Position numbers and translations under genes: made by a program
Notes under the pieces: generated by a model
What the model was told of the DNA's origin: nothing
The model's input: the letters and a program-made list of their open reading frames with translations, nothing else
Databases searched by the model: none
Shown here: one piece after another, positions 34,539-44,870 of the stretch
Numbering within the stretch: the stretch's first letter is position 1
Layout: each line of letters begins with the position of its first letter
From: Mycobacterium vicinigordonae
GTDB lineage: Bacteria; Actinomycetota; Actinomycetes; Mycobacteriales; Mycobacteriaceae
NCBI RefSeq assembly: GCF_013466425.1
Contig: NZ_CP059165.1
Location: forward strand, 744,001-808,000
Reading direction: 5' to 3'
Length of the DNA: 64,000 nucleotides

Positions 34539-36980
34539 TTATCGCTCCGGCGACAACATCGTCCGCAGCATCGACAGCATCTCCGAGCGTGAACCAGCGC
34601 CGAGCCGACGCCGGATCCGGGCCACGTGATGCTCGACCGTCTTCGCGGAGATGAACAGCTGGCTCCCTATGTCCCGGTAGGGCATGCCCAGCAGCAGCAG
34701 TTCAGCGACTTCGCGTTCACGATCCGAAAGGGGAGTGCCCGACGTGGGCGCACGGGGAGCCGCCGCACCGGATACGGGTTCGACAGGCACCTCGGTTGTT
34801 GCTGCGGCTTCACCAAAACCTGTGCTCAACTTCAGGTCTCGGGCAAGTTGCAGCATCGCGCCGGAAATCCGTGCATCGGGTGTTTGCAGCGCGGCCTGAC
34901 CAGCCAGGCGGGTGGCGTCCGAAGTCAGGCCGACGTGCGCCAGAGAACGCGCGGCGGCGGCTACCTCGTCGGCGTCTACTTGATCTGCCAGCACCCGCAG
35001 CCAGGTACGGCCCGCACTGGAAAGGACCTGCGCGAAAACGCTGTCAGCGGCGGCTGTGCTCAGTGCCTGACCATGCGGCGCAACGGATTCTGGAGAACTG
35101 ACCAGAATCCCGGCGTGGACGCCGGCCCAGTGCAGCGAATTGGACCACAGCGCAGGATTTCCCAACGAATCCAGAAGTGCGAACGCCTGCTTCAGATGAT
35201 GCCGCAACTGGCCCACCTGGCGCACCCGCGCTGCCGCGACCCACAACTCACCAAGCGGCAGCAGGGCGAATAAGTCCACCGAATATTCTGCAAGTACCTC
35301 CATAGCCGCGTACCAATGCTTTTGGAGCGCACCGGTGTCGCCGCTCCGCCGTGCAATCGCGGTCTGCAGTGCGGTGGACCACAACGCGTCCCGGCGATGG
35401 AGATCCGCATCGACACTCGCCGCGGCGACGTCTGCCCCGGCCGCCGCCAGCTGGCCTTCCTGCATCTTGATCCACCCGGCTAAAAGCAGGTGTCGACGGT
35501 CGAAAAGTGCGTCACCGCCGGCGCGCACCGCACGGCCGATGACACTGTGCGCGCGTACCGGATCGCCGCCGTGGATCGCGGCCAGGGTGATTAACGCGGT
35601 CGCGCTGTCCGGGAAAGCTTCGCCGATCGTCTGTTCGGCCCCCGCCTGGCTAAGCTTCGCCATTGCGGCCGGATACGGCTGATCCATGGTTTGAAGCAGG
35701 CCTTCGGCGAGCCCACGTGATGCGCGTGCCGCCATTGTCGGCGGTCCGGAGTCTTTGAGGCGCAAAGCATCTCGTGCTGCCGTCAGATCACCCGTTGCAG
35801 CGAGAACGATTGCGGCAGCCGAACTGACCACGGCGTTCGGATGAGGTCCGAGCCAGCCGAACAACTCGGCCGCCTGGGCAGCGTTGCCGTTGTGCGTCGC
35901 GATGCTGGCCGCGATACGAACCGCGGCGGCGCGCTCCGTGGAATCGGGCGAACTCAAGAGGTCATCCGCCAGTGCCGCCGCGGCGGCGCAGTCGCCGGTG
36001 AGAGTCAGCGCGTCGGCCAGCTGAGATGTAAGCCCTATCGCACCAGTCTGGACGGCGGCTCGGTACAGTCGCGCTGACCGAGCGGGATCGTTCCGGGTCT
36101 GGGTGGCTTGGCGCGCGAGGATGCCAGCCAGCCGATCATCGCACAACCCGTGCTCGGCCAAGCGTAGGGCGAGATCCGTTGACACAGTGGAAATATCGAG
36201 CTGGGAACGTAAGAGCGAGGTTTCCACCTCGCGGTGGCGCGCGTTGCCCACAACTTGGGAAACTGCTTCGTGGACCAGTTGCAGAAACGCCCGTGGATGC
36301 GACGGCTCGACGAGCCCGCCGGCTCGCGCACGGTCGACCAAAAATCGGGCATCGGAAACCGAAATTCCTAGTGCACCAGCAACATCCGCAGCGCCCAACT
36401 CATGGGTCAGTGACATGATCAGCAGGGTTTCCAGATTAGGTTCGTCGATTCGGCGCATCCGATCGACCAGCGCTAGTCGGGCGGCGTCGACCGGCGGCTG
36501 GTCCGCTGTGGACACCGCTTGAATCAAGAACGGTAGGCCGGCGGTGCAATCTCGCAACCGCTCGTCGGTCGGTAGCGGCGACAGCGAGATCCGCGGTCGA
36601 CAGCGCTCGATCGCCGTCGCGAGGGACCGCAATGCCGGTCGCTGTTCGTGGGCCTCGGCGGCCACCACGACGGTGCCGCGTCCATCGGCGACCCGTTCGG
36701 TGAGCCGGACCAGCTCGGCGTCGGCGAGCAGATGGGCGTCGTCGGCGATGAACGCGGCCTCACGTGGGTCGTCGTCTCGCGGCGGACGGGTGCAGGTTGT
36801 CAGCCCGGCGCGGCGCAATGCGTCGCGAGCGGCGGCAAGCAGGGTGGTCTTCCCGGTTCCGATGCCGCCGACGATCAAGGCCTGCACCGGCACCGTCGCC
36901 GCACCCGCAAGATCGTCGATGACGTAGCGCGCGGCCTTTGGGATCGCCGTGGGCTCGCTGGCGGCGTCGCTCACCGGCAC
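34539..36980 (-). CDS. iniR: IniR-type signal-transduction ATPase with LuxR DNA-binding domain
   Basis: The 813-residue protein has a Walker A loop GGIGTGKTT at residues 38-46, an AAA/STAND-like ATPase region to about 270, a long helical repeat-like middle, and a LuxR-type helix-turn-helix at about 748-813 (TPLSDREREVAELLLLGM, then IGSQLFISAKTVEHHVARIRRRLG). It is the counterpart of M. tuberculosis Rv0339c, which in M. marinum was described as IniR, the trehalose-responsive activator of iniBAC. It is divergent from the iniB-like gene and sits directly beside the iniBAC locus. The start is a GTG at 36980; a second GTG lies two codons on. Confidence 0.9.
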   Translation of the reverse strand: MPVSDAASEPTAIPKAARYVIDDLAGAATVPVQALIVGGIGTGKTTLLAAARDALRRAGLTTCTRPPRDDDPREAAFIADDAHLLADAELVRLTERVADGRGTVVVAAEAHEQRPALRSLATAIERCRPRISLSPLPTDERLRDCTAGLPFLIQAVSTADQPPVDAARLALVDRMRRIDEPNLETLLIMSLTHELGAADVAGALGISVSDARFLVDRARAGGLVEPSHPRAFLQLVHEAVSQVVGNARHREVETSLLRSQLDISTVSTDLALRLAEHGLCDDRLAGILARQATQTRNDPARSARLYRAAVQTGAIGLTSQLADALTLTGDCAAAAALADDLLSSPDSTERAAAVRIAASIATHNGNAAQAAELFGWLGPHPNAVVSSAAAIVLAATGDLTAARDALRLKDSGPPTMAARASRGLAEGLLQTMDQPYPAAMAKLSQAGAEQTIGEAFPDSATALITLAAIHGGDPVRAHSVIGRAVRAGGDALFDRRHLLLAGWIKMQEGQLAAAGADVAAASVDADLHRRDALWSTALQTAIARRSGDTGALQKHWYAAMEVLAEYSVDLFALLPLGELWVAAARVRQVGQLRHHLKQAFALLDSLGNPALWSNSLHWAGVHAGILVSSPESVAPHGQALSTAAADSVFAQVLSSAGRTWLRVLADQVDADEVAAAARSLAHVGLTSDATRLAGQAALQTPDARISGAMLQLARDLKLSTGFGEAAATTEVPVEPVSGAAAPRAPTSGTPLSDREREVAELLLLGMPYRDIGSQLFISAKTVEHHVARIRRRLGAGSRSEMLSMLRTMLSPER

Positions 36981-37066
36981 GCCCCTTGCGCTGAGCCCGT
37001 GGTTTGCGGTGGTTCTTTCCCACGATGCGGTTGTCTCATGTGCTCCTGCTCGCCCCGTAGCCCCCG

Positions 37067-37094
37067 ATTTCCCCTAACGCGTTACCCCCTAATG
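37067..37094. promoter_or_regulatory. Duplicated CCCCTAA motif upstream of the iniB-like gene
   Basis: ATTTCCCCTAA (37067-37077) is followed by CCCCTAA (37086-37092), 15 bases apart start to start. The same ATTTCCCCTAA block with a second CCCCTAA recurs upstream of iniB. It lies in the gap between iniR and the iniB-like gene, so it could serve both. It is a candidate IniR target. Confidence 0.5.
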
Positions 37095-37196
37095 ATGCCT
37101 TGGGGCTGACGGGTTTCATACCGAACACGGCGGACGAGCGAACCGATAGCATCTTGCTAGCGCGTGACGAATACGGCTGGCAGGTCAGGGAGGTGC

Positions 37197-37760
37197 ATGA
37201 TGGCAAACTCGTTGCTCGACTTTGTCATCTCCCTCGTTCGCGACCCCGATGCCGCGGCGCGCTACGCCGCGAATCCCGCGCAGGCCATCGCAGACGCCCA
37301 TCTCACGAGCGTTACCAGCACGGACGTCAACAACTTGATCCCCGTGGTGTCGGATTCACTGTCGATGGCCGGACCCGTCAGCGGCGGTACCGGAAGCCCG
37401 GCCGCTGATCATGGCAACGTCTGGGCGAGCGGCGCGGCCACCGCGGCGCTCGATGCGTTCACGCCGCACAACCATGCCGTAGCCGGTTACGAGCACGCTC
37501 CGATCAGTGGTGCCGGCGGGGTGATAAACCATCCCGTTCCCGACCTTCCCCACGAAACGCCGCTGCTATCTCAACCGACCGCGATCACCCATCACGAGGC
37601 ATCGCCCCTGATCGCAGGCAGTGAGGGCGCTCAAGTCGGCTTTGATCACACTGCCTTGCCGCTCAGCGATCCCGGCCTATGGGATCACGCGATCATTCAT
37701 CCGGATACGCATCAGCACGACCCGCAGCCCGAGCACCACGGCTTCGGCATTCACGGCTGA
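37197..37760 (+). CDS. Small IniB N-terminal-domain protein (Rv0340-like)
   Basis: The 187-residue protein begins with a domain similar to the start of IniB: MANSLLDFVISLVRDPDAAA with PAQAIADA aligns with [18 protein letters not shown] and PGQAMTNAG. The middle is low complexity and the end is rich in His, Pro and Asp (HQHDPQPEHHGFGIHG). It lacks the glycine repeats of IniB. Position and type match Rv0340. GGGAGG lies 5-6 bases before the ATG at 37197; a second ATG follows at once at 37200. It is probably induced with iniB since both carry the CCCCTAA block. Confidence 0.85.
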   Translation: MMANSLLDFVISLVRDPDAAARYAANPAQAIADAHLTSVTSTDVNNLIPVVSDSLSMAGPVSGGTGSPAADHGNVWASGAATAALDAFTPHNHAVAGYEHAPISGAGGVINHPVPDLPHETPLLSQPTAITHHEASPLIAGSEGAQVGFDHTALPLSDPGLWDHAIIHPDTHQHDPQPEHHGFGIHG

Positions 37761-37871
37761 GCTTCGTTCGTTACGCATCTGCCCAGCCGTCTGTGACGGC
37801 GGGCCATTAGTGTTGACGTGCAGAAATGCTGTGATGAGGGTGGGCTTTGACGCGGGCATGGGGGTGCCCGA

Positions 37872-37895
37872 ATTTCCCCTAATCCCCTAATGGGG
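37872..37895. promoter_or_regulatory. Duplicated CCCCTAA motif upstream of iniB
   Basis: ATTTCCCCTAA (37872-37882) is followed after one base by CCCCTAATGGGG (37884-37895), which is also a CCCC-TAAT-GGGG inverted repeat. It lies about 145 bases before iniB. Two candidate -10 hexamers, TAGCAT (37147-37152) and TAGCGT (37970-37975), sit downstream of the motif at the two genes. The regulatory role is inferred. Confidence 0.5.
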
Positions 37896-38039
37896 TGGCC
37901 CCGACTATCCCGGTGGGTATCCCCGAGGCTGGGGGATCAGACCCCGATTTGGGGATGCGGCGAAATCCATAGCGTCTATGTCAGAGCGCCGGTCACTTCG
38001 GCGAAGAACTTCACAATTGCGATTGAAGGGATAGAAGAA

Positions 38040-41000
38040 ATGACCTCGCTTATCGACTACATCCTCAGCCTCTTCAACGACGAGGGTGCCGCGCAGTCCT
38101 TCCTCGCTGCGCCCGGGCAGGCCATGACCAACGCCGGGCTTGTCGACGTGTCCCCGGCGCAGGTTGCCTCAGTGGCCGCCAACGCGGTGCCCGGATTGGC
38201 CCTCCCCTCTGACGACCCGATAGCCGGGTTGCAGGACGCGGTCGCCGCTCAGCACGGCTTCGCGCCGGCGTTCGACCAAGGATTCGTGGGCCAGGACGCG
38301 GTTCCCGTCCTCAGTGACGCGGGTTCCGCCCTCAGTGATGCCGGTTTTGCGGCGAGTGATGCTGTTGGCGCGGTGGCGAACGATGCGGCGATGGCGGTCA
38401 ACGATGTTGGCCAGATGGGCGCCGACGCGGGTGTCGGGTTGGCGAGTGCAGTCGCCAACGACATCGGCTTCGGGGTGGCTAACGCGGTTGCCAGCAATGT
38501 CGGCTTCGGGTTAGCGAACGGGTTCAACGCCGGCATCGCGGGGCCGGGGTTTGTGGAGCCCGGGTTTGCGGACCCGGGCTTCTCGGGGGCCGGGTTTGGA
38601 GGGCCAGGGGTAGTGATGCCAGGAGTTGCCCCCGGATTTGGTCTTGGTCCGTCCTTGTTTGAACCGACCGGCGGTTTCGGTACTGGAGTAGGCGTGGGCG
38701 CGCAGGCTGGCCTGGCCTTCGGGTTCGGTGCGCAAGCCGGGTTGGGCATCGGCGCTGGTTTGCAGACGGGTCTCGGCGCACAGACGGGGCTCGGCTTTGG
38801 GCTCGGCGGACAGGCCGGGATCGGTGGCGGCTTCGGCTTCCTGGGCGGGGCCGGCCTTGGCGGCGGTGCGGGTCTGGGGCTCGGTGGCGGCACGGGTCTT
38901 GGTGGTGGTGCTGGTCTCGGTCTTGGTGGTGGGTTTGGCGGTCAGGCTGGCTTCGGATTCGGTGGTCAGGCGGGTCTCGGTCTCGGTGGTGGCGCGGGAC
39001 TTGGTGGTGGTGCTGGTCTCGGTCTTGGTGGTGGGTTTGGCGGTCAGGCCGGTCTAGGCCTGGGCGGTCAGGCGGGTCTGGGCGTGGGCGGTGGAATCGG
39101 GGGCGAGGCCGGTCTGGGCGGTCACGTCGGCGCCGGAGTAGGCGCAGGCGCCGGTCTCGGCGGCACAGTCGGCGGTGGCTTGGGCCTCGGTGGACAGATC
39201 GGTGCCGGTGGTGGGTTTGGTGGCGGTCTTGGTGCTGGTGGTGGCCTCGGTGGTGGTCTTGGTGCTGGTGGCCAGGTGGGTGCCGGTGTCGGTGGTGAGT
39301 TTGGTGGTGGTCTTGGTGCTGGTGGACAGCTCGGTGGCGGTGTAGGTGGCGGTCTTGGTGTTGGTGGCCAGGCCGGTGCCGGTGTCGGTGGTGAGTTTGG
39401 TGGTGGTCTTGGTGCTGGTGGCCAGCTCGGTGGCGGTGTAGGCGGTGCTGTTGGTGCTGGTGGACAGCTCGGCGGCGGTGTAGGTGGCGGTCTTGGTGTT
39501 GGTGGCCAGGCCGGTGCCGGTGTCGGTGGTGAGTTTGGTGGTGGTCTTGGTGCTGGTGGACAGCTCGGCGGCGGTGTAGGTGGCGGTCTTGGTGTTGGTG
39601 GCCAGGCCGGTGCCGGTGTCGGTGGTGAGTTTGGTGGTGGTCTTGGTGCTGGTGGCCAGCTCGGTGGCGGTGTAGGCGGCGCTGTTGGTGCTGGTGGTCA
39701 GGTTGGTGGCGGTGCCGGTGTCGGTGTCGGTGGTGGTGGTCAGGTTGGCGGCGGTGTCGGTGGTGGTCTTGGTGCTGGTGGACAGCTCGGCGGCGGTGTA
39801 GGTGGCGGTCTTGGTGTTGGTGGCCAGGCCGGTGCCGGTGTCGGTGGTGAGTTTGGTGGTGGTCTTGGTGCTGGTGGCCAGCTCGGTGGCGGTGTAGGTG
39901 GCGGTCTTGGTGTTGGTGGCCAGGCCGGTGCCGGTGTCGGTGGTGAGTTTGGTGGTGGTCTTGGTGCTGGTGGCCAGCTCGGTGGCGGTGTAGGTGGCGG
40001 TCTTGGTGTTGGTGGCCAGGCCGGTGCCGGTGTCGGTGGTGAGTTTGGTGGTGGTCTTGGTGCTGGTGGACAGCTCGGTGGCGGTGTAGGCGGCGCTGTT
40101 GGTGCTGGTGGTCAGGTTGGTGGTGGCATCGGTGGTGGTCTTGGTGCTGGTGGACAGCTCGGTGGCGGTGTAGGCGGCGCTGTTGGTGCTGGTGGTCAGG
40201 TTGGTGGTGAGTTTGGTGGCGGTCTTGGTGCTGGTGGTGGCCTCGGTGGTGGTCTTGGTGCTGGTGGCCAGGTGGGTGCCGGTGTCGGTGGTGAGTTTGG
40301 TGGTGGTCTTGGTGCTGGTGGACAGCTCGGTGGCGGTGTAGGTGGCGGTCTTGGTGTTGGTGGCCAGGCCGGTGCCGGTGTCGGTGGTGAGTTTGGTGGT
40401 GGTCTTGGTGCTGGTGGCCAGCTCGGTGGCGGTGTAGGCGGCGCTGTTGGTGCTGGTGGTCAGGTTGGCGGCGGTGCCGGTGTCGGTGTCGGTGGTGGTG
40501 GTCAGGTTGGCGGCGGTGCCGGTGTCGGTGTCGGTGGTGGTGGTCAGGTTGGCGGCGGTGTAGGTGGCGGTCTTGGTGTTGGTGGCCAGGCCGGTGCCGG
40601 TGTCGGTGTCGGTGGTGAGTTTGGTGGTGGTCTTGGTGCTGGTGGCCAGCTCGGTGGCGGTGTAGGCGGCGCTGTTGGTGCTGGTGGTCAGGTTGGCGGC
40701 GGTGCCGGTGTCGGTGTCGGTGGTGGTGGTCAGGTTGGCGGCGGTGTCGGTGGTGGTCTTGGTGCTGGTGGACAGCTCGGCGGCGGTGTAGGTGGCGGTC
40801 TTGGTGTTGGTGGCCAGGCCGGTGCCGGTGTCGGTGGTGAGTTTGGTGGTGGTCTTGGTGCTGGTGGCCAGCTCGGTGGCGGTGTAGGCGGCGCTGTTGG
40901 TGCTGGTGGTCAGGTTGGTGGTGGCATCGGTGGTGGTCTTGGTGCTGGTGGCCAGGTTGGCGGCGGTGCCGGTGTCGGTGTCGGTGGTGGTGGCCAGGTT

Positions 41001-42917
41001 GGCGGTGGTGTAGGCGGCGCTGTTGGTGCTGGTGGTCAGGTTGGTGGTGGCATCGGTGGTGGTCTTGGTGCTGGTGGCCAGGTTGGCGGCGGTGCCGGTG
41101 TCGGTGTCGGTGGTGGTGGCCAGGTTGGCGGTGGTGTAGGCGGCGCTGTTGGTGCTGGTGGTCAGGTTGGTGGTGGCATCGGTGGTGGTCTTGGTGCTGG
41201 TGGCCAGGTTGGCGGCGGTGCCGGTGTCGGTGTCGGTGGTGGTGGCCAGGTTGGTGGTGGCGTCGGTGGCGGTCTTGGTGGTGGTGGCCAGGTTGGTGGT
41301 GGCGTCGGTGGCGGTCTTGGTGGTGGTGGCCAGGTTGGTGGTGGCGTCGGTGCTGGCCTGGGCGGTGGTGTCGGTGGTGGTCTTGGTGTTGGTGGCCAGG
41401 CTGGTGGTGGCGTCGGTGGTGGCGGTCAGGCTGGTGGCGTTATCGGCGCTGGTGCGCAGGCTGGTGGGGCCCTGGGCGGCGGTCTTGGTGCTGGCGGCCA
41501 GGTTGGTGGTGGCGTCGGTGGCGGTCTTGGTGGTGGCGGCCAGGTTGGTGGTGGCGTCGGTGCCGGCCTGGGCGGTGGTGTCGGTGGTGGTCTTGGTGTT
41601 GGTGGCCAGGCTGGTGGTGGCATCGGTGGTGGCGGTCAGGCTGGTGGCGTTATCGGCGCTGGTGCGCAGGCTGGTGGGGCCCTGGGCGGCGGTCTTGGTG
41701 CTGGCGGCCAGCTCGGCGGCGGCGTCGGTGGTGGCCTTGGTGCCGGGGCCCAGGCTGGCGGTGCGATAGGTGGCGGACTCGGAGGCCAGGCTGCCGTTGG
41801 CGCCGGCGGTCTTGCTGGTCAGGCGGGACTTGCCAGCCAGGCTGGTTTGGCGGGTCAGGCGGGTCTTGCCAGCCAGGCAGGCTTTGCCAGCCAGGCTGGT
41901 TTGGCGGGTCAGGCCGGACTCGCCGGCCAGGCGGGTCTTGCCAGCCAGGCAGGCTTTGCCAGCCAGGCTGGTTTGGCGGGTCAGGCGGGTCTCGCCGGCC
42001 AGGCGGGTCTCGCCAGCCAGGCAGGCCTTGCCAGCCAGGCAGCAGTCGGCGGGCAAGCTGCCGCGGCTAGCCAGGCAGGACTCATCGCCAGTGAAGGCGC
42101 GGCGCTCAACGGGGCCGGCACTGCTCATGTGGGTGGCCCGCTGGGCGGGGTCGGTGTAGGCGGACAGGCCGGCGCTGCCGGGGGTGCAGGCCTCGGCATC
42201 GGTGGCGGTGGAAACATGCCATTCGCTGGCCACCCGAGTCCGCAGCCGGCCACTGTTTCAGGCGCTGTTGGCGCCGGCGCAGGTGCTCAGGCTGGACCGG
42301 GCGGCGTCGCTGCTGGCGGCGCCGGCGGGGGAACAATCAACGCCGGAACTGGCGGCCCCGGCGGTGTGCCGGCCGGCCCGGGCATCCACGCTGGCGCCGG
42401 AGCCGGAGCTGGCGGACATGGCGACATCCTCGGACAAGAAGGCACGGTGCTCGCCGGCGGAGGCGCGGGTGCGGGAACCGGCATCGGAACCGGCCCAGGT
42501 GGTGTCACACCGGGAAGCCACGCACCAGCCGTCCAGACGCCCGGCGGCGGAGCCGGGGCAGGGGCGGGAACGCCTCCGACAGCTGGAGGCCATGGCCCTG
42601 TGATTCAGACCCCCGGCGGCACGGCGGGTCAGCCCGACGTGAGCCACGGCGGTGGAACTCCACCGGTGATCAACGCGCCGACGCCGGTTCAGCACACACC
42701 GGCACCGCACGTGGACACCCCGACGCCCAGCCACTCGCCGGCGCCGATCGAGCAGCACGCTCCGGTGTACACGCCGCAGCAGCACGAACCGGTCCAGCAG
42801 CCGACTCACCAACCGCCGCAAAGCCCGTCGGTGTTCGGTCACGAGCCGCCTGCGACTCACGCGCCCGCGCACGTCGACCCGCCGGCGTCACACGGCCCGG
42901 CCGTCGGACACCACTGA
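38040..42917 (+). CDS. iniB: IniB, giant glycine-rich repeat protein
   Basis: The 1625-residue protein is the first gene of iniBAC, which is induced by cell-wall inhibitors such as isoniazid and ethambutol. The N-terminal domain (about 1-55, [19 protein letters not shown]) is conserved. Residues about 60-240 are Ala/Asp/Gly-rich, about 240-1235 are almost pure Gly with Leu/Val/Ala/Gln in repeated units, and about 1250-1345 are hexapeptides such as QAGLAS. A conserved segment ([14 protein letters not shown]) then leads into a Pro/His-rich end. M. tuberculosis IniB is about 480 residues, so most extra length is repeats. No signal peptide is evident. The ATG at 38040 was chosen by the conserved MTSLIDY start. 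Confidence 0.93.
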   Translation: MTSLIDYILSLFNDEGAAQSFLAAPGQAMTNAGLVDVSPAQVASVAANAVPGLALPSDDPIAGLQDAVAAQHGFAPAFDQGFVGQDAVPVLSDAGSALSDAGFAASDAVGAVANDAAMAVNDVGQMGADAGVGLASAVANDIGFGVANAVASNVGFGLANGFNAGIAGPGFVEPGFADPGFSGAGFGGPGVVMPGVAPGFGLGPSLFEPTGGFGTGVGVGAQAGLAFGFGAQAGLGIGAGLQTGLGAQTGLGFGLGGQAGIGGGFGFLGGAGLGGGAGLGLGGGTGLGGGAGLGLGGGFGGQAGFGFGGQAGLGLGGGAGLGGGAGLGLGGGFGGQAGLGLGGQAGLGVGGGIGGEAGLGGHVGAGVGAGAGLGGTVGGGLGLGGQIGAGGGFGGGLGAGGGLGGGLGAGGQVGAGVGGEFGGGLGAGGQLGGGVGGGLGVGGQAGAGVGGEFGGGLGAGGQLGGGVGGAVGAGGQLGGGVGGGLGVGGQAGAGVGGEFGGGLGAGGQLGGGVGGGLGVGGQAGAGVGGEFGGGLGAGGQLGGGVGGAVGAGGQVGGGAGVGVGGGGQVGGGVGGGLGAGGQLGGGVGGGLGVGGQAGAGVGGEFGGGLGAGGQLGGGVGGGLGVGGQAGAGVGGEFGGGLGAGGQLGGGVGGGLGVGGQAGAGVGGEFGGGLGAGGQLGGGVGGAVGAGGQVGGGIGGGLGAGGQLGGGVGGAVGAGGQVGGEFGGGLGAGGGLGGGLGAGGQVGAGVGGEFGGGLGAGGQLGGGVGGGLGVGGQAGAGVGGEFGGGLGAGGQLGGGVGGAVGAGGQVGGGAGVGVGGGGQVGGGAGVGVGGGGQVGGGVGGGLGVGGQAGAGVGVGGEFGGGLGAGGQLGGGVGGAVGAGGQVGGGAGVGVGGGGQVGGGVGGGLGAGGQLGGGVGGGLGVGGQAGAGVGGEFGGGLGAGGQLGGGVGGAVGAGGQVGGGIGGGLGAGGQVGGGAGVGVGGGGQVGGGVGGAVGAGGQVGGGIGGGLGAGGQVGGGAGVGVGGGGQVGGGVGGAVGAGGQVGGGIGGGLGAGGQVGGGAGVGVGGGGQVGGGVGGGLGGGGQVGGGVGGGLGGGGQVGGGVGAGLGGGVGGGLGVGGQAGGGVGGGGQAGGVIGAGAQAGGALGGGLGAGGQVGGGVGGGLGGGGQVGGGVGAGLGGGVGGGLGVGGQAGGGIGGGGQAGGVIGAGAQAGGALGGGLGAGGQLGGGVGGGLGAGAQAGGAIGGGLGGQAAVGAGGLAGQAGLASQAGLAGQAGLASQAGFASQAGLAGQAGLAGQAGLASQAGFASQAGLAGQAGLAGQAGLASQAGLASQAAVGGQAAAASQAGLIASEGAALNGAGTAHVGGPLGGVGVGGQAGAAGGAGLGIGGGGNMPFAGHPSPQPATVSGAVGAGAGAQAGPGGVAAGGAGGGTINAGTGGPGGVPAGPGIHAGAGAGAGGHGDILGQEGTVLAGGGAGAGTGIGTGPGGVTPGSHAPAVQTPGGGAGAGAGTPPTAGGHGPVIQTPGGTAGQPDVSHGGGTPPVINAPTPVQHTPAPHVDTPTPSHSPAPIEQHAPVYTPQQHEPVQQPTHQPPQSPSVFGHEPPATHAPAHVDPPASHGPAVGHH
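39200..41760 (+). repeat. Long array of glycine-rich coding repeats in iniB
   Basis: The array mixes units of 12, 14 and 18 residues, for example [32 protein letters not shown] and [13 protein letters not shown] 32-residue (96-bp) higher-order unit is repeated in near-identical form many times; the [11 protein letters not shown] element occurs about twelve times. The plus strand is extremely rich in G and T with few A. Near identity of DNA copies indicates recent expansion and makes assembly errors possible. Confidence 0.92.
41806..42075 (+). repeat. 18-bp hexapeptide repeats near the iniB 3' end
   Basis: About fifteen hexapeptides of the form QAG-[LF]-A-[GS] follow each other, with 18-bp DNA units in higher-order blocks (for example alternating GLAGQA and GLASQA). 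This is a second repeat type, distinct from the Gly-rich array before it. Confidence 0.85.
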
Positions 42918-42944
42918 CGCTGATCAACATCAGCAGATTGGGGG

Positions 42945-42979
42945 ACCGGCGGGGACCTTTATGGTCCCCGCCGGTTTGT
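42945..42979 (+). terminator. Perfect 13-bp hairpin with T-rich tail between iniB and iniA
   Basis: ACCGGCGGGGACC (42945-42957) pairs exactly with 42963-42975 around the loop TTTAT, and TTTGT follows. It lies 28 bases after the iniB stop and 53 bases before the iniA start. The stem is very GC-rich and fits an intrinsic or partial terminator that lowers iniA and iniC transcription relative to iniB; it could also protect the iniB mRNA end. Confidence 0.8.
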
Positions 42980-43028
42980 CCGCATAACGTGATCTCAAAC
43001 CACACGATCCAGAGAGGAGGGCGTCCTG

Positions 43029-44870
43029 GTGACCCAAGCCGATGACCCGCGCCGGGTTGGCGTGATCGTCGAACTGATCGATCACACGATCGCCCTCGCC
43101 GAACTCCACGAACGCGGTGATCTGGTGCAGCGGCTGCGCCGCGCCCGCGAGCGGATAGTCGATTTACAGATTCGCGTGGTGATCGCCGGCCAGCTCAAGC
43201 AGGGCAAGAGTCAGCTGCTCAATTCGCTGCTGAACCTGCCGGTGGCACGGGTGGGCGACGACGAAGCCACCGTGGTGATCACCATCGTGAGTTACAGCGT
43301 CCAACCGTGGGCGCGGATCGTGGTCAAGGCGGGACCCGATGGCGAAACCGCCACCGTCGATATTCCTGTCGACGACGTCAGTACCGACTTGCGTCGGTCA
43401 ACGCAAGCTGCGGGTCGCGAAGTGTTGCGGCTGGAGATCGGCGCGCCCAGTCCACTGTTGCAGGGCGGGTTGGTCTTCGTCGACAGTCCCGGCGTGGGAG
43501 GCCATGGGCAACCCCACCTGTCGGCGACCCTCGGTCTGCTTCCCGACGCCGACGCGATGCTGATGGTCAGCGACTCCAGCCAGGAGTTCACCGAACCGGA
43601 GATGTGGTTCTTGCGCAAGGCGTACCAGATCTGCTCGGTCGGGGTGGTGGTGGCCACCAAGACCGACCTCTATCCACACTGGCGGGAGGTCGTCAACGCC
43701 AACGCTATTCATCTGCAGCGCGCCGGCGTGCCGATGCCGATCATCCCCGTTTCGTCGCTGCTACGCAGCCACGCTGTCAGCCTTAACGACAAAGAACTCA
43801 ACGACGAATCCAACTTCCCGGTGATCGTCAAGTTCCTCAGCGAACGGGTCCTGAACCGCGAAAACGACCGGGTGCGTGACGACGTACTAAGTGAAATACG
43901 TTCGGCGACAGAGCAATTGACGATGACCGTAGGTTCAGAATTGTCGTCGGTCAACGATCCGGGATTACGTGAACGGCTCGCCGACGACCTGGCCCGTCGC
44001 AAGAGAGAAGCTCAGGACGCCATCGAGCAAACCGCGTTGTGGCAGCAGGTACTTAACGACGGATTTACCGACATGAGCAACGACGTGGACCATGACCTGC
44101 GAGCCCGGTTTCGTGCCGTCACCGACAACATCGAGATGCAGATCGATGCCTGCGATCCGACCCTGCACTGGGCCGAGATCGGCAGCGAGGCAGAAGATGC
44201 GATCGCCACCGCGGTTGGAGACAACTTCGTGTGGGCCTACCAGCGCGCCGAAGTGCTGGCTCTGGAAGTCGCGCGTTCCTTCGCGGACGCCGGACTGGAT
44301 TCGGTCATGTCACCTGAGCTCACCTCGCGTTTGATGGGTGGCAACTTTGGCGAGCTCAAGGCACTGGCCGAGCTCGAGTCCAAGCCGCAAGGCAAGGGTC
44401 AAAAGGCGCTATCCGGGTTGCGGGGCTCCTACGGGGGCGTGGTGATGATCGGCATGCTGTCCTCGGTGGCCGGTCTGGGCCTGTTCAACCCGTTGTCGGT
44501 GGGCGCCGGGCTGCTGCTGGGCCGGATGGCATACAAGGAGGAGAAGCAGAACCGGCTGCTGCGGGCGCGAGCCGAGGCCAAAGCGAATGTGCGCCGCTTC
44601 GTCGACGAAGTGTCGTTCGTGGTCGGTAAGGAGTCACGCGACCGACTCAAGACCATCCACCGCACATTGCGCGACCATTATCGCGACATCGCCATCGAAC
44701 TCAACCGCTCGCTCAACGAATCCCTGCAGGCCATCGTCACCGCCGCCCACATGGAAGACGTCGAGCGCGACACCCGGGCGCGTGAACTCGAGCGCCAGTT
44801 GAACATCCTCAACCAGATCGCCGACAACCTGGACAAGTTGGGAGCGCCGGCGACGGTGGGTCAAGCGTGA
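43029..44870 (+). CDS. iniA: IniA, dynamin-like GTPase
   Basis: The 613-residue protein has a GTPase P-loop GQLKQGKS at residues 54-61, a switch segment FVDSPGVGGHG, and the base-recognition motif ATKTD. Long helical stalk regions follow, with a hydrophobic hairpin at about 470-500 (GVVMIGMLSSVAGLGLFNPLSVGAGLLLG) that can insert in membrane. Mycobacterial IniA is a bacterial dynamin-like protein that remodels membranes and contributes to tolerance of cell-wall drugs. The GTG at 43029 follows GAGAGGAGGG. The stop overlaps the iniC start by four bases. Confidence 0.95.
   Translation: MTQADDPRRVGVIVELIDHTIALAELHERGDLVQRLRRARERIVDLQIRVVIAGQLKQGKSQLLNSLLNLPVARVGDDEATVVITIVSYSVQPWARIVVKAGPDGETATVDIPVDDVSTDLRRSTQAAGREVLRLEIGAPSPLLQGGLVFVDSPGVGGHGQPHLSATLGLLPDADAMLMVSDSSQEFTEPEMWFLRKAYQICSVGVVVATKTDLYPHWREVVNANAIHLQRAGVPMPIIPVSSLLRSHAVSLNDKELNDESNFPVIVKFLSERVLNRENDRVRDDVLSEIRSATEQLTMTVGSELSSVNDPGLRERLADDLARRKREAQDAIEQTALWQQVLNDGFTDMSNDVDHDLRARFRAVTDNIEMQIDACDPTLHWAEIGSEAEDAIATAVGDNFVWAYQRAEVLALEVARSFADAGLDSVMSPELTSRLMGGNFGELKALAELESKPQGKGQKALSGLRGSYGGVVMIGMLSSVAGLGLFNPLSVGAGLLLGRMAYKEEKQNRLLRARAEAKANVRRFVDEVSFVVGKESRDRLKTIHRTLRDHYRDIAIELNRSLNESLQAIVTAAHMEDVERDTRARELERQLNILNQIADNLDKLGAPATVGQA

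Noticed and set aside
37890..38039. Upstream extension of iniB by 50 codons
   Set aside because: It covers the promoter region with the CCCCTAA motif, and the conserved IniB start MTSLIDY begins at 38040.
39200..41000. Many GGEF tetrapeptides in IniB
   Set aside because: They are part of a [14 protein letters not shown] repeat and lack any surrounding diguanylate cyclase fold, so they have no link to GGEF enzymes.
39054..42233. A 1059-residue Thr-rich open frame on the minus strand opposite iniB
   Set aside because: It arises because the Gly-rich repeat lacks stop codons in that antisense frame. Its content (TKTATYTA repeats) is a direct mirror of the iniB codons, and there is no independent start or conserved domain.
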